DNA of 8,374 nt from Kiloniellales bacterium (GTDB lineage: Bacteria; Pseudomonadota; Alphaproteobacteria; Kiloniellales; JAKSBE01), in NCBI GenBank assembly GCA_030067055.1, contig JASJAL010000127.1, forward strand, positions 1-8,374. Reading direction: 5' to 3'. Each line of letters opens with the position of its first letter. Positions within the stretch are counted from its first letter, which is position 1. Shown here piece by piece: positions 6,387-8,374 of the stretch. The translations under genes and the position numbers were made by a program. The notes beneath the pieces were generated by a model. The model had not been told where the DNA came from. It saw only the letters and a program-made list of their open reading frames with translations, and made no database searches.

Positions 6387-7373
6387 GTGTCGAATGTGAA
6401 GGACGGCGGAGAGGCCCCCGGGGCCGGTCGCGAGGCGCTGCCGCCGGTGGTTCTGGTCACCGGTCCGACGGCCGGTGGCAAGTCGCGCCTGGCCCTGGAT
6501 CTGGCGGCGGGGTTCGAGGGCAGCGTCATCAACGCTGATGCCCTGCAGGTCTACAGGGAGCTCGAGATCCTGACCGCCCGCCCCGGCGCGGCGGCCATGG
6601 CCCGGGCGCCGCACCGCCTCTACGGCGTATTGCCGGCCAGCGAGGTCTGCTCGGCCGGGCGCTGGCAGGCCCTGGCCCTGGCCGAGATCGAAGCGGTGCG
6701 CAAGGCCGGCCGCCTGCCGATCGTCGCCGGGGGGACGGGCCTCTACCTGCAGGCCCTGGAGCGGGGCCTCTCGGCGATACCGGACATCCCGGAGGCGATC
6801 CGTGCGGCGACCCGGCAGCGGCACCGGGAACTTGGCGGGGCGGCCTTCCATGCCGGCCTCGCGGAGCGCGATCCCCAGGCCGGCGCCAAGCTGCGGCCCT
6901 CGGACAGCCAGCGCCTGATGCGAGCCTGGGAGGTCCTGGAAGCGACCGGACGCTCGCTCTTCGACTGGCAGCAAGACAGCCCCCTGCCGCCGCCCTACCG
7001 CTTCCTGCGCCTGGCCCTGCTGCCGCCGCGGGCGGCGCTCTACGCCGCCTGCGACCGGCGCTTCCTGGAGATGCTCGAGGCCGGGGCCCTGGCCGAGGTC
7101 GAGCGCCTTCTTGCGCTGGGCCTGGACCCCGGCCTGCCAGCCATGAAGGCGGTCGGAGTCGCCGAGCTGGGCGCTCACCTCGCCGGCGAGATCTCCCTCG
7201 AGGAGGCCGCCGCCCGGGCCCAGCAGGTGACCCGGCGCTACGCCAAGCGCCAGTACACCTGGCTGCGCGGCCAGGGCGCCGGAGCGCAGGTTTTTGATGC
7301 GCAATATTCGGAAAGTTTGAAGGCAGAAATCTTTAAGATTATTTGCGACTTCTTGTTGACCCCCCCCAGGTGA
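6387..7373 (+). CDS. miaA: tRNA dimethylallyltransferase MiaA
   Basis: MiaA transfers the dimethylallyl group to N6 of A37 in tRNAs that read codons starting with U. From GTG 6387 the protein has 328 residues. The P-loop GPTAGGKS is at 26-33, followed by the NADALQVYRELEILTARP motif (from about 49), GGTGLYLQ (115-122), DSQRLMRAWE (from 173) and the tRNA-binding RRYAKRQYTWLR (283-294). Start choice: GTG 6387 has AGGGA at 6373-6377 nine bases upstream and leaves room for the serB promoter. ATG 6351 would add 12 residues but has no ribosome binding site and sits only 14 bases from the divergent serB start. The last about 25 codons are strikingly AT-rich with rare codons (TTG, ATT, AGT, TAT) and end in a run of eight C at 7360-7367, yet QYSESLKAEIF looks like genuine MiaA C-terminus. 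ilvB follows 138 bases downstream. Confidence 0.95.
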   Translation: MSNVKDGGEAPGAGREALPPVVLVTGPTAGGKSRLALDLAAGFEGSVINADALQVYRELEILTARPGAAAMARAPHRLYGVLPASEVCSAGRWQALALAEIEAVRKAGRLPIVAGGTGLYLQALERGLSAIPDIPEAIRAATRQRHRELGGAAFHAGLAERDPQAGAKLRPSDSQRLMRAWEVLEATGRSLFDWQQDSPLPPPYRFLRLALLPPRAALYAACDRRFLEMLEAGALAEVERLLALGLDPGLPAMKAVGVAELGAHLAGEISLEEAAARAQQVTRRYAKRQYTWLRGQGAGAQVFDAQYSESLKAEIFKIICDFLLTPPR

Positions 7374-7384
7374 GAGACTAGTTT
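7356..7384 (+). promoter_or_regulatory. Possible ilvB promoter overlapping the end of miaA
   Basis: TTGACC (7356-7361) matches the -35 consensus at five of six bases. At 17 bases the -10 position reads TAGTTT (7379-7384), only three of six. It lies at the end of the AT-rich stretch 7291-7360 (24 G/C of 70 by hand count). A start near 7391 would put the GC hairpin at the 5' end of the ilvB mRNA. This is a tentative call; ilvB could also be read from the miaA transcript. Confidence 0.3.
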
Positions 7385-7391
7385 ATCCGAG

Positions 7392-7415
7392 GCGCGCGGC
7401 CGAAGGGCCGCGCGT
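7392..7415 (+). terminator. Strong GC hairpin between miaA and ilvB (terminator or leader element)
   Basis: CGCGCGGCC (7393-7401) and GGCCGCGCG (7406-7414) form a perfect 9-bp stem closed by a GAAG loop, extendable by a G-T pair at 7392/7415. It starts 20 bases after the miaA stop. No T run follows on either strand, so it is not a textbook intrinsic terminator. It may be a 3' stabilising or pausing hairpin for miaA or part of an ilvB leader. The rest of the gap to 7511 shows no other clear structure. Confidence 0.5.
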
Positions 7416-7511
7416 GCTGTCTCTGAGCAGGCTGAAAACCCCAGAAAAAGCAATGGGTTGGCCGGCGGGGAGGGGCGGGCAAGCGGACCGAAGGCATTTG
7501 GGGTCAGAGCG

Positions 7512-8374
<863 letters not shown>

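Noticed and set aside
6282..7304. A 340-codon minus-strand open frame over miaA.
   Set aside because: It is antisense to miaA, which has all family motifs; it also overlaps the serB start.
7298..7319. A seven-codon frame (MRNIRKV) inside the miaA tail as a possible leader peptide.
   Set aside because: It has only one Ile and one Val codon, no ribosome binding site, and lies inside the coding sequence.

Overview
The window reads as a chromosomal housekeeping segment of a GC-rich alphaproteobacterium, most likely a Rhodospirillales-type lineage. The reasons are the strong G/C bias at third codon positions, the protein families (short SerB, HflK with a Gly-rich N-terminus, Do-family protease) and the gene order Mrp / hflK-hflC-DUF2065-Do protease / serB / miaA / ilvB, which I recall as typical of alphaproteobacteria. 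I see no insertion sequence, phage gene, CRISPR array, tRNA or rRNA.

Layout. Positions 1-1053 (minus strand) hold the Fe-S carrier ATPase Mrp/ApbC, cut at its C-terminus by the window edge. A 169-base divergent gap separates it from an envelope quality-control cluster on the plus strand: hflK (1223-2395), hflC (2416-3306), a 61-residue DUF2065 membrane protein (3363-3548) and, after a 329-base gap, a periplasmic Do/DegP-type serine protease (3878-5392). A terminator hairpin follows and overlaps the stop codon of serB (minus strand, 5446-6336). miaA (plus strand) starts divergently, within about 50 bases of the serB start, and is followed by a 138-base gap and the first 287 codons of the large subunit of acetolactate synthase (ilvB, 7512 to the window end).

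How the genes work together. HflK and HflC form the membrane-anchored periplasmic cage that in E. coli surrounds the FtsH protease. The Do protease degrades or holds misfolded periplasmic proteins, so the central block is a membrane and periplasm proteostasis group with DUF2065 as its little-understood small member. SerB makes serine, IlvB starts branched-chain amino-acid synthesis, and MiaA modifies tRNAs that read U-starting codons.

No undescribed multi-gene system is evident. The most interesting signals are in non-coding or edge positions: a tandem 15-bp repeat, TTGACA box and 14-bp palindrome upstream of the Do protease; two small hairpins just before its ribosome binding site; an AT-rich miaA tail that may contain the ilvB promoter; a 9-bp GC hairpin before ilvB; and an Asp-to-Glu change at the catalytic acid/base position of SerB.
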